Assembly (NCBI GenBank): GCA_963575645.1
Contig: OY754470.1
Location: forward strand, 31,044,501 to 31,108,500
Source: Xanthostigma xanthostigma
Lineage: Eukaryota; Arthropoda; Insecta; Raphidioptera; Raphidiidae
DNA: 64,000 bases
Direction: 5' to 3'
Positions 29,390 to 39,828 of this stretch are shown here, piece by piece (the stretch's first letter is position 1; each line of letters starts with the position of its first letter). The notes beneath the pieces were generated by a model, which was given only the letters and a program-made list of their open reading frames with translations, was not told where the DNA came from and did not search any database. The position numbers and the translations under genes are program-made.

Positions 29390-31075
29390 AATTTTACAAA
29401 GGAAACATGTGTAACATGTATTTTTCACATGAAATTCGAGCGAGCAGGAAGTTAACTATGGTCACAAATTGACACGCGTCGATTGCATGCTCAGATTGAA
29501 ATAGGCTTGTGGCAGCGCGCGCTCTGTACGGAAATGGCTGTAACTTTGACTGGGATAAGCAAATGATATGAAACCAATTGCAGATGAAAAAGTATCATTT
29601 TCTTGAAGTATTACGTGCAGTGTACCAAAAAAAATTAAGTACTTTAACAATTATATATGTAGCTTTACATTGGAGCACTGCGTAGGTTTTCAATTATTTG
29701 ACAAAATTCAATGAAACATATACTGGGTGCGGCAAAAGTTTGGAAACGGTCCGATATTTCCGGAGGGTTAGGTTTGCGAAAAAAAAGTTTGGTACAAAAG
29801 TTGATTAGTTTTCAGTTTGAAATCGTTTGGTCACTGAATCATCCCCCAACCCCTTACCCCCCACGTGGGGGTGAGGGTGACTTTGAAATTTCAAATCGCG
29901 ACCCCAATTTTCTTTCGCAGATTCGGGTTCAGAGAGCAAAATTAGGCAACTTTTGTTCGAAAAATTTTTTGAACCGGATCATCATCCCCCACCCTCCAGA
30001 CAATTCGCTTTTATTCGCAATTTCATGCATTTTTCCCTCAAGAACGGTCTTGAACGAATTTCAAAAAAAAATTTTCGAACAAAAGTTGCCTAATTTTGCT
30101 CTCTGAACCCGAATTTGTACAAAACTTTTTTTTGAAATTCGTTCAAGACCGTTCTTGAGGGAAAAATGCATGAAATTGCGAATAAAAGCGAATTGTCTGG
30201 AGGGTGGGGGATGATTCGGTTCAAAAAATTTTTCGAACAAAAGTTGCCTAATTTTGCTCTCTGAACCCGAATCCGCGAAAGAAAATTGGGGTTGCGATTT
30301 GAAATTTCAAAGTCACCCTCAACCCCACGTGGGGGGTGAGGGGTTGGGGGATGATTCAGTGAACAAACGATTGCAAACTGAAAACCAATCAACTTTTGTA
30401 CCAAACTTTTTTTTCGCAAACCTAACCCTCCGGAAATATCGGACCGTTTCCAAACTTTTGCCGCACCCAGTATAATTTGTTGAAAAAAAAAAATACTAAA
30501 ATTAGAAAAATTTATTTTCGGAAATTCACTCGATTGAAGTTTGTCCAATTTTGAAAATAGTCTTTTTCCGCTGCAGGCATCTACTTTTGATTGTCAATAT
30601 TGCACGAACATAACATTTTGGAATGAAAACAAAGAATAATAGCGTGTAACAAAAGTTAAATAATTTAGAAAATAATTTTTTCTAATTTTTTTGGCTGAAG
30701 AATTATTTTAGACAAACCCTTAAGTATGCTATCAAAGTATTTTTTTAAAGAAATTATTTACTTATGTTTAATCGAATTTTGTCAAATAATTGAAAACCTA
30801 CGCAGTGTTCCATTGTAGAGCTCATATATAATAATTTGTTAAAGTACTTAAAAACATTTTGGAACACACGTAATACTTCAAGAAAATGATACTTTTTCAT
30901 CTGCAATTCGTTTCATATAATTTGCTTGTTCTCAGTCAAAAGTTACAGTCATTTTCCTACAAGCCTATTCCAATTTAGAACGTGATCCACGCCTTAGTTA
31001 ACAAATCTGTTCGCTCGAATTTCATGTGAAAAAAACATGTTACACATGTTTCCTTCGTGAAATTTTCCGTTCTTT
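29390..31075. mobile_element. Inverted-repeat element enclosing a second complete hairpin element
   Basis: The outer arms 29390-29710 and about 30780-31075 are inverted copies (landmarks CCTACGCAGTG and GATGAAAAAGTATCATTTTC, diverged by about 10-15%). The inner hairpin 29720-30472 is inserted near the end of the left arm. Between 30480 and 30780 lies AT-rich loop sequence. Confidence 0.75.
29720..30472. mobile_element. Near-perfect hairpin with TACTGGGTGCGGC termini, TA target
   Basis: Arms of about 375 bp are inverted copies with few mismatches: TACTGGGTGCGGCAAAAGTT at the left and the complement ending CACCCAGTA at the right. The arms meet near 30095 with almost no loop. Each arm contains a CCCCACGTGGGG palindrome. 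TA flanks both sides. The open frames on both strands are arm translations, not genes. Confidence 0.85.
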
Positions 31076-31144
31076 CCAATAGCGCTATACATTTTTTTCT
31101 AAAAATGAGTCGGGAAGGATATACCTATTGTCAAAAAGGTGACA

Positions 31145-31785
31145 TGACACTTTCCCCGAACCATTATCCCCGACGACAATATCCCCGATTTTAATCCCCG
31201 AACAACATTATCTCCGACGATAATATCCCCGATTTTAGTCCCCGAACGACATTATCCCCGATGACAATATCCCCGATTTTATAATTATTCGCACGACTAC
31301 TGTATGAAAACACCGCTTTTTTTGATAAAGGGGTATGCGAATTGTCTCGCAGTGAAACGGGAAGGGGCAAATGTGGAGTTTTCAAAAAAACAATTCCGGG
31401 GTGAACGATGAACGGGTATGCGAATTGTAATTCCGGGGTGAACGATAAAGGGGTATGCGAATTGTCCCGCAGTGAAACGGGAAGGGGCAAATGTGGAGTT
31501 TTTAAAAAAACAATTCCGGGGTGAACGATAACCGGGTATGCGAATTGTAATTCCGGGGTAAACGATAAAGGGGTATGCGAATTGTCCCGCAGTGAAACGG
31601 GAAGGGGCAAATGTTGAGTTTAAAAAAAAAACAATTCCGGGGTGAACGATAACGGGGTATGCGAATTAGATAGTTAATTGTTTGAATAGAACTGAAATAG
31701 GGTTATTTCTTTCAAGTCGGGGATATTGTCATTCGAGGATAATGTCGCGGGAATAATGTCGTCGGGGAAAAAGACATGGAACCGT
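31145..31785. mobile_element. Element with ATTATCCCCGA-rich ends and an internal minisatellite
   Basis: The left end has repeats of CGACATTATCCCCGA and CAATATCCCCGATTTT (about 31155-31280). The right end (31715-31775) carries the inverted forms (CGGGGATATTGTC, GATAATGTCG). The centre is the minisatellite at 31320-31670. The ends are themselves short degenerate tandem repeats rather than a unique TIR. Confidence 0.65.
31320..31670 (-). repeat. 120-bp-period minisatellite, inverted copy of the 6.84-7.11 kb unit
   Basis: GATAAAGGGGTATGCGAATT recurs at about 31323, 31443 and 31563. Each period contains CGCAGTGAAACGGGAAGGGG and TTCCGGGGTGAACGAT twice. The unit is the 82-bp minisatellite of 6.84-7.11 kb plus a 38-bp partial unit. 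The minus-strand open frame over it (to 31610) is a repeat effect. Confidence 0.8.
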
Positions 31786-32029
31786 CAAAAAACTGTTCTT
31801 GGGTGCCATTTTTCCAATATTGCGGCGCGAGCGGCAAAGTAGAAATTCTGAAAGAGCACATCGAAATCTATAAAATCACCAATTTTCAAAACTTTCGGGA
31901 AACTTTCCAGGTAACCTCTTTTATAGGCACCAAATGACTATTATTCGAAAAAAAGCACATTATTTGAACATGTTTGTGAATTTAATGGATATCCTCAGCA
32001 TAAAGTAGTGTGGATCCAATAGAATGTTA

Positions 32030-33365
32030 CGATGAAGGAAGGTTTTGGTTGAGGATCATAAATAAATAAGCTTTACCAATGTTACGCTAGTGGCCAACGT
32101 TTCGAAAAATTTATTTTCATCTTCAAGGCCTATGAACATGTATATATGTTTATAATTTAGATCATATATTATATCTAGCAGTTCTAGTGTACAAAGAACC
32201 ATGTTCAAACAATTAGTTTTAAGCTCTAATTAAAAAACTTATTGTTTGAGCATGGTTCTTTGTATACCTACTACAACTCTTTTTTTTATTATACAAAGAG
32301 AAAAAAAAATACAAAAACAAAATTACAAAAAAATTAAGACGTGCATCGACTGAAATGTCATGAGCACTGGGATAATTAGCATAAATATTACAATGGTATA
32401 ATATGCAGTGTTAATTGGTAAATCATAATAGTTTGATTATATTTTGTTTGTTTGTTTCCAGATCCTTGGGGTGTAGATATTAAATTTTATTTATTAGTCC
32501 GGTTGATTTGAGAAACTTAATGGTAGGTACTGTAATATTTCCTTCATTATTGTTTAAAATCTCTTTTATGTTGTAGGGTAGGTTGCAGTTGACGCTATGG
32601 ATGAGATACTTCACGCAGTCCTCCAGAAGATGTTTGACGGTTAATGGGAGGTGACAGGAGTCACATAATGGTTTTTCTTCCTTATTGAAGAGGTAAGTGT
32701 GAGTTAATAAAGTATGTCCTGTTCTTAATCTGGTGAGCGCTATTTCTTCTCTTCGGGTTAAAGGGACCGGACAGACCCATTTGTAGATACTGTTTTTAAT
32801 TTCTTTGAGTTTATTATTGGGGATGAGGTTCCAAAGGTCTTGCCATTTTTTGTTGCATATTATTCGAGTGTAGATTTTGAGATCGGCAGTTGTGATGGTA
32901 TTTTCGGTAGGAAGTTGTCCGATATTTAGAGCAGATTTTGCTGCTGTCAGCCAGTTCGTTGCCTTGTATGTCAATATGTGATGGTATCCATATAAATACT
33001 ATGTCCATGTTTTTATTTCTTAAATAGTGTAGTTGTTCCTGAATTTTCTGAATTAATGGATTGTCGGAGAATTGTTGTTTTAGACTTTCGAGAGCGCTGA
33101 GAGAGTCGCTGAGTATAACGGCATTCGTATTCATATGTACAAGCTCCTTGAGGCTGTAATAGATGGCACATAATTCGGCGGTGAAGATGGTGTTGATATA
33201 CTACAACTGTTAGATATAATATGATCTAAATTATAAACATAATATAGATGTTCATAGGCCTTGAAGATGACAATAAATTTTTCGAAACGTTGGCCACTAG
33301 CGTAACATTGGTAAAGCTTATTTATTTATGATCCTCAACCAAAACCTTCCTTCATCGTTAATGGA
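32030..33365. mobile_element. Inverted Penelope-type terminal repeats enclosing a LINE fragment
   Basis: About 32034-32220 is inverted at about 33195-33356 (landmarks GAGGATCATAAATAAATAAG and CTTCAAGGCCTATGAACATG). The arms contain CGAAACGTTGGCCACTAGCG next to CTTGAAGAT, as in the pseudo-LTRs of Penelope-like elements elsewhere in this window. The enclosed 0.9 kb is a LINE remnant, not a Penelope ORF. Confidence 0.6.
32480..33200 (-). pseudogene. LINE ORF2 3' fragment: RNase H domain and C-terminus, frameshifted
   Basis: The minus strand from about 33200 reads FTAELCAIYYSLKELVHMNT, ILSDSLSALESL and WIPSHIDIQGNELAD, the active-site segments of a retrotransposon RNase H. A frameshift near 32940 leads into AAKSALNIGQLPTEN, then PLTRREEIALTRLRTGHTLL and CDSCHLPLTVKHLLEDC to a stop at 32480. 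This is the usual tail of I/Jockey-type LINEs with RNase H. The reverse transcriptase is missing. Confidence 0.85.
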
Positions 33366-34266
33366 TATCCCTACATCTAAAATCTCGCCAAACATATTTG
33401 TAGCTAAAAATCTATTGGTTTTTAGGCTATGCGCCCATAGACACTTTTCTTAGTGACCTTTAAACTATAAAATAAAACCATTTTCGATCAATTTATTAAC
33501 GGAGAACCAAATCCCATAAGTTTTGTGCTGAGTCCTTTGATCCGATCACTAGGGCCCGCCATCCAACCGATGCTAATAGTGTATATGCCATATTATGGCA
33601 AAAACACTAAAAAACAGGCTTTGTGGTGCATAATGAAACCTTGGAAAAGATACCAAACAAGAAAAGTATTTCAAAATCGACATGGCAATTTTGGTAATTG
33701 GTTGCATGCATGGCATTCTTACAAAGCGAGACGTGAGTTCTAACCGCGAAGTCATAACCAGGAGAACTAGCTCGAGCGTAGCGGTGGACCGATATCTTAG
33801 TCGCGTCAATGAAGCCTTTTACTTCGAAGTCCGCAAGAATAGCTTCGATTTTGATGATTTTTTTAAAAGTTTTGTTTTTTTATATTATTGAAAATCAAAA
33901 ACCTCTTGGGGCGGGTGTCGAATTATTTATATTGTTTAAGGGGCTAGAGGTAGTCAGAGGCATGAAAATTTTTTTGAAAAAATCGATTTCTTTTTTTTGC
34001 ATTTTCTTGTGGTCAGATGTTTAGAAAATATTCCCTGAAAATTTCAAGTGAATTGGATGAATAGTTTCCGAGATAATTATTGTACGGTCCAGGATTAGAT
34101 GACTCGGTGTAGTTAAGACTAAAATTTTAATAGTGTCCGACCGAAGGTCGATTTTTGGCCGAAGCCGAAGCCAAAGCCGATTAATCGGTTATCGTCACAA
34201 CCTTCGGCCGAAGCCGAAGGTTTAAAAACCCTAAAAAATACAGTTTATCTAACCAATACTTACTTT

Positions 34267-35579
34267 TTGACGTGATAACGTCTTATAAATTGATGAATCA
34301 CCAATCTTATAAATTGATAAAACACCGGCTGCATGCACGAAAAAGTGTAACGTTCCTAAATCCTAACATTCCTAACGTTCGTAACGCGTAACGTTCCGCC
34401 TGACCCTGTGCGTGCTTTTTGCTAATTTCTCGCTCAATTTAAATCAGATCGGTTTGAAACCAGTCTTAAACGAAAGAGGAGAACATTTTACATAGATTTC
34501 GTATAACAGAATTTGCCTAAACAGTTTTGACGTGATAACGTCTTATAAATTGATGAATCACCAATCTTATAAATTGATAAAACACCGGCTGCATGCACGA
34601 AAAAGTGTAACGTTCCTAAATCCTAACGTTCGTAACGCGTAACGTTCCGCCTGACCCTGTGCGTGCTTTTTGCTAATTTCTCGCTCAATTTAAATCAGAT
34701 TGGTTTGAAACCAGTCTTAAACGAAAGAGGAGAACATTTTACATAGATTTCGTATAACAGAATTTGCCTAAACAGTTTTTTTATACAAATTTATATAGAA
34801 AAATAGCTGTATAAATGCAATGTTGTCTAATGCATGGCGCGACGCGGTCGGTCGTCTTTGTTTGCCGTACATGGAAATTAGAAAATAACGTATGTCTTGT
34901 CTTAACATGAAAACGGCTGCATTTCTAATGTTTAATTCAATTTTTTGACATTAGTATTTTGTGAAATGCAACGCCTTCTAAGTTAAGTATTGGAATAACT
35001 AATTATTATTAGAACATAATACTTTGACAGTTGCAAACGTCACTTTTGACATTTCTTATCATTCCGACACCAAGGATAAGCGGATTGAAACCAAATTTTG
35101 GGAGGTTTAGGCTATGTATTACGGAATACGTTATCACGTAAAACTATCGTCCGTAAACCGACTTTACAGACAACCAATTTTTTTATACAAATTTATATAG
35201 AAAAATAGCTGTATAAATGCAATGTTGTCTAATGCATGGCGCGACGCGGTCGGTCGTCTTTGTTTACCGTACATGGAAATTAGAAGATAACGTATGTCTT
35301 GTCTTAACATGAAAACGGCTGCATTTCTAATGTTTAATTCAATTTTTTGACATTGGTATTTTGTGAAATGCAACGCCTTCTAAGTTAAGTATTGGAATAA
35401 CTAATTATTATTAGAACATAATACTTTGACAGTTGCAAACGTCACTTTTGACATTTCTTATCATTCCGACACCAAGGATAAGCGGATTGAAACCAAATTT
35501 TGGGAGGTTTAGGTTATGTATTACGGAATACGTTATCACGTAAAACTATCGCCCGTAAACCGACTTTACAGACAACTAA
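34267..35579 (+). mobile_element. Element X, long form, interrupted by an inner copy of X
   Basis: The outer copy is 34267-34526 plus 35178-35579, about 662 bp. It starts TTGACGTGATAACGTCTTAT and ends GACAACTAA. The two parts join at a T-run. It contains a block (GCAACGCCTTCTAAGTTAAG, ACACCAAGGATAAGCGGATT) shared, inverted, with 8.2-8.4 kb and 51.1-51.3 kb. Confidence 0.8.
34527..35177 (+). mobile_element. Element X, inner copy (651 bp)
   Basis: Nearly identical to the enclosing copy, starting TTGACGTGATAACGTCTTAT and ending GACAACCAA. It is inserted after the third or fourth T of the TTTTTTT run in the outer copy; duplicated Ts on both sides fit a TTTT target duplication. High identity implies a recent event. 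Confidence 0.8.
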
Positions 35580-36171
35580 TTTTTTTCTTTTTTCTTCTGT
35601 TTTTCACTGACATTAGCTTAACCTTCTCGACTTTTCAATCGACAATCACATAAAAATTATTACAATAAATAGAGATACAACAAATGTCTTATGTCAAATA
35701 CATTATACTGTATACAAACTCAGCAAAGTTGATTTTTAAATGCGCGTACGAACTTGTTTTGCACAAGTACAACGCAATGTGTCCACCCGCGCGTCGCCAC
35801 GTCCTTCGCGCTCTCACTGATTCGTAACAGTTCGTTCAATTTCGACGCTTGTTAAAAACCTTCGGCTTCGGCCAAAACTTCGGCCCAATTTGGCCAAAGC
35901 CGAAGGTGGCTTTTTTGGCCGAAGGCCGAAGCCTCGGTCGGACACTTAATTTTAAACGCGTTTTTCTCGAAACTATGTTTTCGAAAACGGTGACCACTGA
36001 AATTCAAGAACCACTCGATGGATTTAAATGAAATTTTTACAGCTTATTGAACGCATAAAAACAAGGACTTGATCGAAGGATTTTGTATTTTGTTGAAAAC
36101 TTCGACTTTTTAACCGACGAAAAACAAAAACGGAGGAGGTTCTCAAGTCGACGCGTATATTTTTTTTTTTT

Positions 36172-36500
36172 TATGTATGACCACGCATAACTTTTTACAG
36201 AGTACTCCGATTTTGATAATTATTTTTTTGTTTGAAAGGGTATACCCCGAAGTTGGTCCCATATAAATTTGGTAAAAAAATTCCAACCCTAAGGGTAGGA
36301 AAACAGGGGATGATTGATTGTTCACTCACTAATTGTAATGTATGACCACACATAACTTTTTACAGAGTAGTCCGATTTTGATAATTATTTTTTTATTGGA
36401 TAGGGTATACCTCGAGGTTGGTCTCATATAAATTTGAAAAAAAAATTCCTACCCTAAGGGTGGGAAAATAGGGGTGATTTATTGTTCACTCACAGATTTT
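36172..36500 (+). repeat. Two tandem copies of a 164-bp unit
   Basis: Copies start at about 36172 and 36338, both beginning ATGTATGACCAC(G/A)CATAAC and containing TTTTACAGAGTA and TTCACTCAC near their ends. Similarity is about 90%. They lie inside the large foldback element. Confidence 0.7.
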
Positions 36501-36539
36501 CATGCTGAGTTGTGTATTACAATTATAAATTATATAGCC

Positions 36540-37067
36540 ACAAAAAATTATAAAATAAAAACTTTTTAACAAAAAAATTAAACCGTCGAAAAACTGAAAA
36601 GCAAAAAATAATAAATCTTTTTATTTAACTAAGTTCTATCTAAGTATAGTTGAACGTATGTGACAGTCTAGTATATCTAAGTAATTTTGAGTCGGCGTCA
36701 AACAATTAATGAACAAAAGATCACTAAAAGAAATAACCAAATCAAATTAGCAATGATACGTGAAATCTCCAGCGATAAACATTAACATTCCAAACGCGCT
36801 CTCCACACGACCACTCGCAAAGACGTGTGCCCTCAGTCTGTGCCCGTTCGGGTTGCTCTGTCGCTGACATTAACTTCGTGAACGCTCAGAGATTTCCGGC
36901 GAAGGATTGTTGACGCCGACTCAAAATTACTTAGATATACTAGACTGTCACATACGTTCAACTACTTAGATAGAACTTAGTTAAATAAAAAGATTTATTA
37001 TTTTTTGCTTTTCAGTTTTTCGGCGGTTTAATTTTTTTGTTAAAAAGTTTTTATTTTTTAACAATCT
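36540..37067. mobile_element. Nested foldback with about 165-bp arms
   Basis: 36575-36705 is inverted at 36908-37045 (landmarks GAACGTATGTGACAGTCTAG and TTGAGTCGGCGTCAA). The loop (36706-36907) is GC-richer and contains ACGACCACTCGCAAAGACGT. There is no open frame. It is inserted within the 33.4-37.5 kb element. Confidence 0.7.
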
Positions 37068-37474
37068 GTCTTTGCAAATTCGGGTGTAAGCTTTTAGAAC
37101 CCGCCATATTATTAATTAAAAAAAAATCTTAGATTAAGTCCTAAATTTACTATTAAACTAAAGACTTTTCTTTATTTTATTGATTTTGGATGAACCAGTA
37201 CAAAGTTATGATGGTCACCGTACAGCATTACCCACTTGTGAGAGGTCCAACAAAGATGACTTTGTTAAAATGGACTGTTAAAATTTTTCAGGCCTTTGCC
37301 TACGCCTAGCCTCTTAAACAATATAAGTAATTCGTTCCCCGTCCTAAAAGGTTTCTGATTTTCAATAATATAAAAAAAACAAAATTTTAAAAAATCATCA
37401 AAATCGAAGCTGTTCTTGTGGACTTCGAAGTATTGCCCGTTTTATGTATTCATTGACGCGACTATCTGTCGCAT

Positions 37475-38398
37475 GAACTAATATGGCGTCAGCTACTGGG
37501 TAACGCACACATGTTCATGGCTTACTTGTATGTAGTTTCTGTGTTAAACAACTTGGGTAACTATGGCAAAAATAGGCGGAAAGAACCGAAGTTTCCCAGG
37601 TAGTGATAACAGCGCCATCTCGCTGATTATTTTTTATAATTACAATGCTCAGTTTCAAGGCAATATTTTTTATTGATTATTTCTACTACAAATATTACAC
37701 ATTAGTCTTTAGGCATAAACATTTTTGTAAGCTAAGAATACAATTTCTATCTACTGATTTGTCATTTTTATCTTATACATACATATTTAAGTATTTAGGT
37801 AATATGTAATTAATAGTTTATTAAATTTGAAAAGTTCAGATGGAATATTTATCACAAAGGCTTCATAAAATGCAATATATACATTTTTTTAAATCTCTAT
37901 TAAATTTGCTACATTAACAATAAATTATGTTCGGCATTTGAATAACTGTTAATACTATTTTCGCATGAAACAACAGCCAATAATTAATTATGCTAGGTAT
38001 TATAATAAAAAAGTGAATTGTTAAATCACCCACAACCTTACTACTAACAAAGCATATATCCGTATATGCTACTATTAAATATTTAACAATGGAAAAATGG
38101 CAAGAATATTTTATAATTAAATACTGATATTATTAAAATTTGTATAAAAGTAACATAAAATATAATTATATATTTTCTACAACAAAATTTATCAAAATTA
38201 ATACGTATTTTTTGCGTTTAAAGTTTGTCTTTTACAATTTATAAAAAATACTGTACAACACTAAATTTTAATAATTCATTTATAGTCATCACTTGATTCT
38301 TAGAGCGCCTACATGCTGCCACATACATTTTTGGAGTTTGTACGTTCAGCGCAGAAGTATGTTATACTTGATTGCATAATCACTTGCAATAAATTTTG
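37475..38398. other. Intergenic, no feature found
   Basis: AT-rich sequence. A short GCGCCATCT/GGCGTCA-like pair near 37490-37620 might be remnants of a repeat. No gene supported. Confidence 0.35.
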
Positions 38399-38406
38399 TT
38401 CGCAAG

Positions 38407-39586
38407 CAGAGCTGGGCAAACTACTTGAAAAAAGTAGTTGAGTATAACTACTAACTACTTAAGCAAAAAAGTAGTTAAACTACTTGGTAGTTAAACTACT
38501 CGTTCTTAAAAGTAGTTAAACTACTAACTACTAGTAGTTAGTAGTTAAAATTTTAACTACTTTTTTAACTACTATAATAATAATAATAATAATATAAATC
38601 TCTGTATTTATGTCGTACAATCTGTACATAATATCCCAACATAAACAAATAAACGCTAAATAAAAAAGATGCAACGTTAAGAATAGGTATAAAGTGTACA
38701 TATTTACAAATAAACATGAATTTTTCGTTAAAAAACTATTGATAAAGATTTGCAAAATGAAAATTATTTTAAATAATAAAAAATTACCAAATTAACAGAC
38801 AAAATTTACTTATATTTAATAACAACACAACGTTTCGGCCAAGATGTTAGTCCTTTTCAAATGAATATAAATCAAAAATTGTATACAAAAAACAACATTA
38901 AAAATTAAGAATCATGGGAGAAAACAAAAATAACATTAAGATAAAAAAACAATTAACAACGTACAAAAAATATATAGCTAGGTATATTACTGTCAATTGT
39001 CATCAAGTTTTGTATATTTTAATATTTCTTTTTGACATTCTAGTCTGTTAGTTGTTTTTTTTTTTTAATTTACTGTTAGTTTTATTTTCTTCAATGATTA
39101 CTATTTTTTGTAGAATTTTTTATTTATATTCATTTGAAAAGGGTAGATATCGTGGCCGAAATGTCGTGTTGTTATTAAATATGTATAAGTACATTTTGTC
39201 CAATTTTACCCATGATTAAAAATATCATTATTTATTTATTTTAAAAGTAGTTAAAATTCAAAATAGGTAGTTAGATTACAAAAAAGTAGTTAGATTACAA
39301 AAAAGTAGTTAGATTACAAAAAAGTAGTTAGATTACAAAAAGTAGTTAGATTACAAAAAAGTAGTTAGATTACAAAAAAGTAGTTAGATTACAAAAAAGT
39401 AGTTAGATTACCTAAAGTAGTTAGAACTAAGTAGTTAACTACATTTTTAACTACTTTTTGTGATTACTGTATAAATATTCAAAATAATAGAGTACAACTA
39501 CTACGCGGAGAAAAGTAGTTAGAGTACAACTACTTTTCCAATAAAAGTAGTTAACTACTTTTGTAGTTAACTACTGCCCAGCTCTG
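38407..39586. mobile_element. hAT-like element with CAGAGCTGGGC termini and 8-bp TSD TTCGCAAG
   Basis: The left CAGAGCTGGGCAAACTACTT and right GTAGTTAACTACTGCCCAGCTCTG ends are inverted. TTCGCAAG occurs at 38399-38406 and 39587-39594. Subterminal DNA is made of repeated AGTAGTTA. A tandem minisatellite occupies 39245-39425, and a Penelope-like hairpin (about 38780-39235, with GTTTCGGCCAAGATG and its inverted form) is nested inside. Confidence 0.88.
39245..39425 (+). repeat. About 19-20-bp minisatellite AGTAGTTAGATTACAAAAA, about nine units
   Basis: The unit GTAGTTAGATTACAAAAAA repeats head to tail with only one-base length changes. The GTAGTTA core is also the subterminal repeat of the enclosing hAT element, so the array probably grew from it. 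Confidence 0.9.
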
Positions 39587-39828
39587 TTCGCAAGTACTTA
39601 TATCTAACCTGAAGTTAAAATCACATGCGGAACGATAATGATATAGTGATTTTATTATCAACTATTATACTCAGAGTTCGTGTAAAAATTATCTCCTTAC
39701 TTCATGTATACAGGATTTGATTTTTTTTAAACATTGCTAGAAATTCAAAACATTAAATGTTTGTCGGACCTTCCCAGCAAATATCCCAAGTTTTGTGAAT
39801 GTACGCATGAACGAATGTTTGTTCATGT

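Larger units (their letters stand above)
34131..35947. mobile_element. hAT-like element, 8-bp TSD AATTTTAA, carrying the self-nested element X
   Basis: Inverted ends AGTGTCCGACCGA/TCGGTCGGACACT are flanked by AATTTTAA at 34123-34130 and 35948-35955. The subterminal regions are rich in GGCCGAAGCCGAAGG (34140-34240) and its complement (35855-35940). The centre is almost entirely element X inserted in element X. No transposase is seen. Confidence 0.8.
33400..37470. mobile_element. Large foldback element split by a hAT insertion
   Basis: The left arm 33790-33995 (GAAGTCCGCAAGAATAGCTT, ATTGTTTAAGGGGCTAG) is inverted at 37285-37460. The inner repeat TCTCGAAACTATGTTTTCGA (35955-36130) also occurs at 57.4-57.7 kb inverted and at 63.87-64.0 kb, so this is a multi-copy family. 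The hAT element 34131-35947 lies between the two halves of a site that is continuous in the copy at 63.8 kb. Confidence 0.65.

Noticed and set aside
30090-30548. Matching open frames of 131 and 152 codons on opposite strands near 30 kb
   Set aside because: They are translations of the two arms of the hairpin element, hence nearly the same peptide from both strands.
39245-39425. CRISPR-like regularly spaced repeat
   Set aside because: Units are contiguous with no unique spacers, and the sequence is eukaryotic; it is a minisatellite inside a hAT element.
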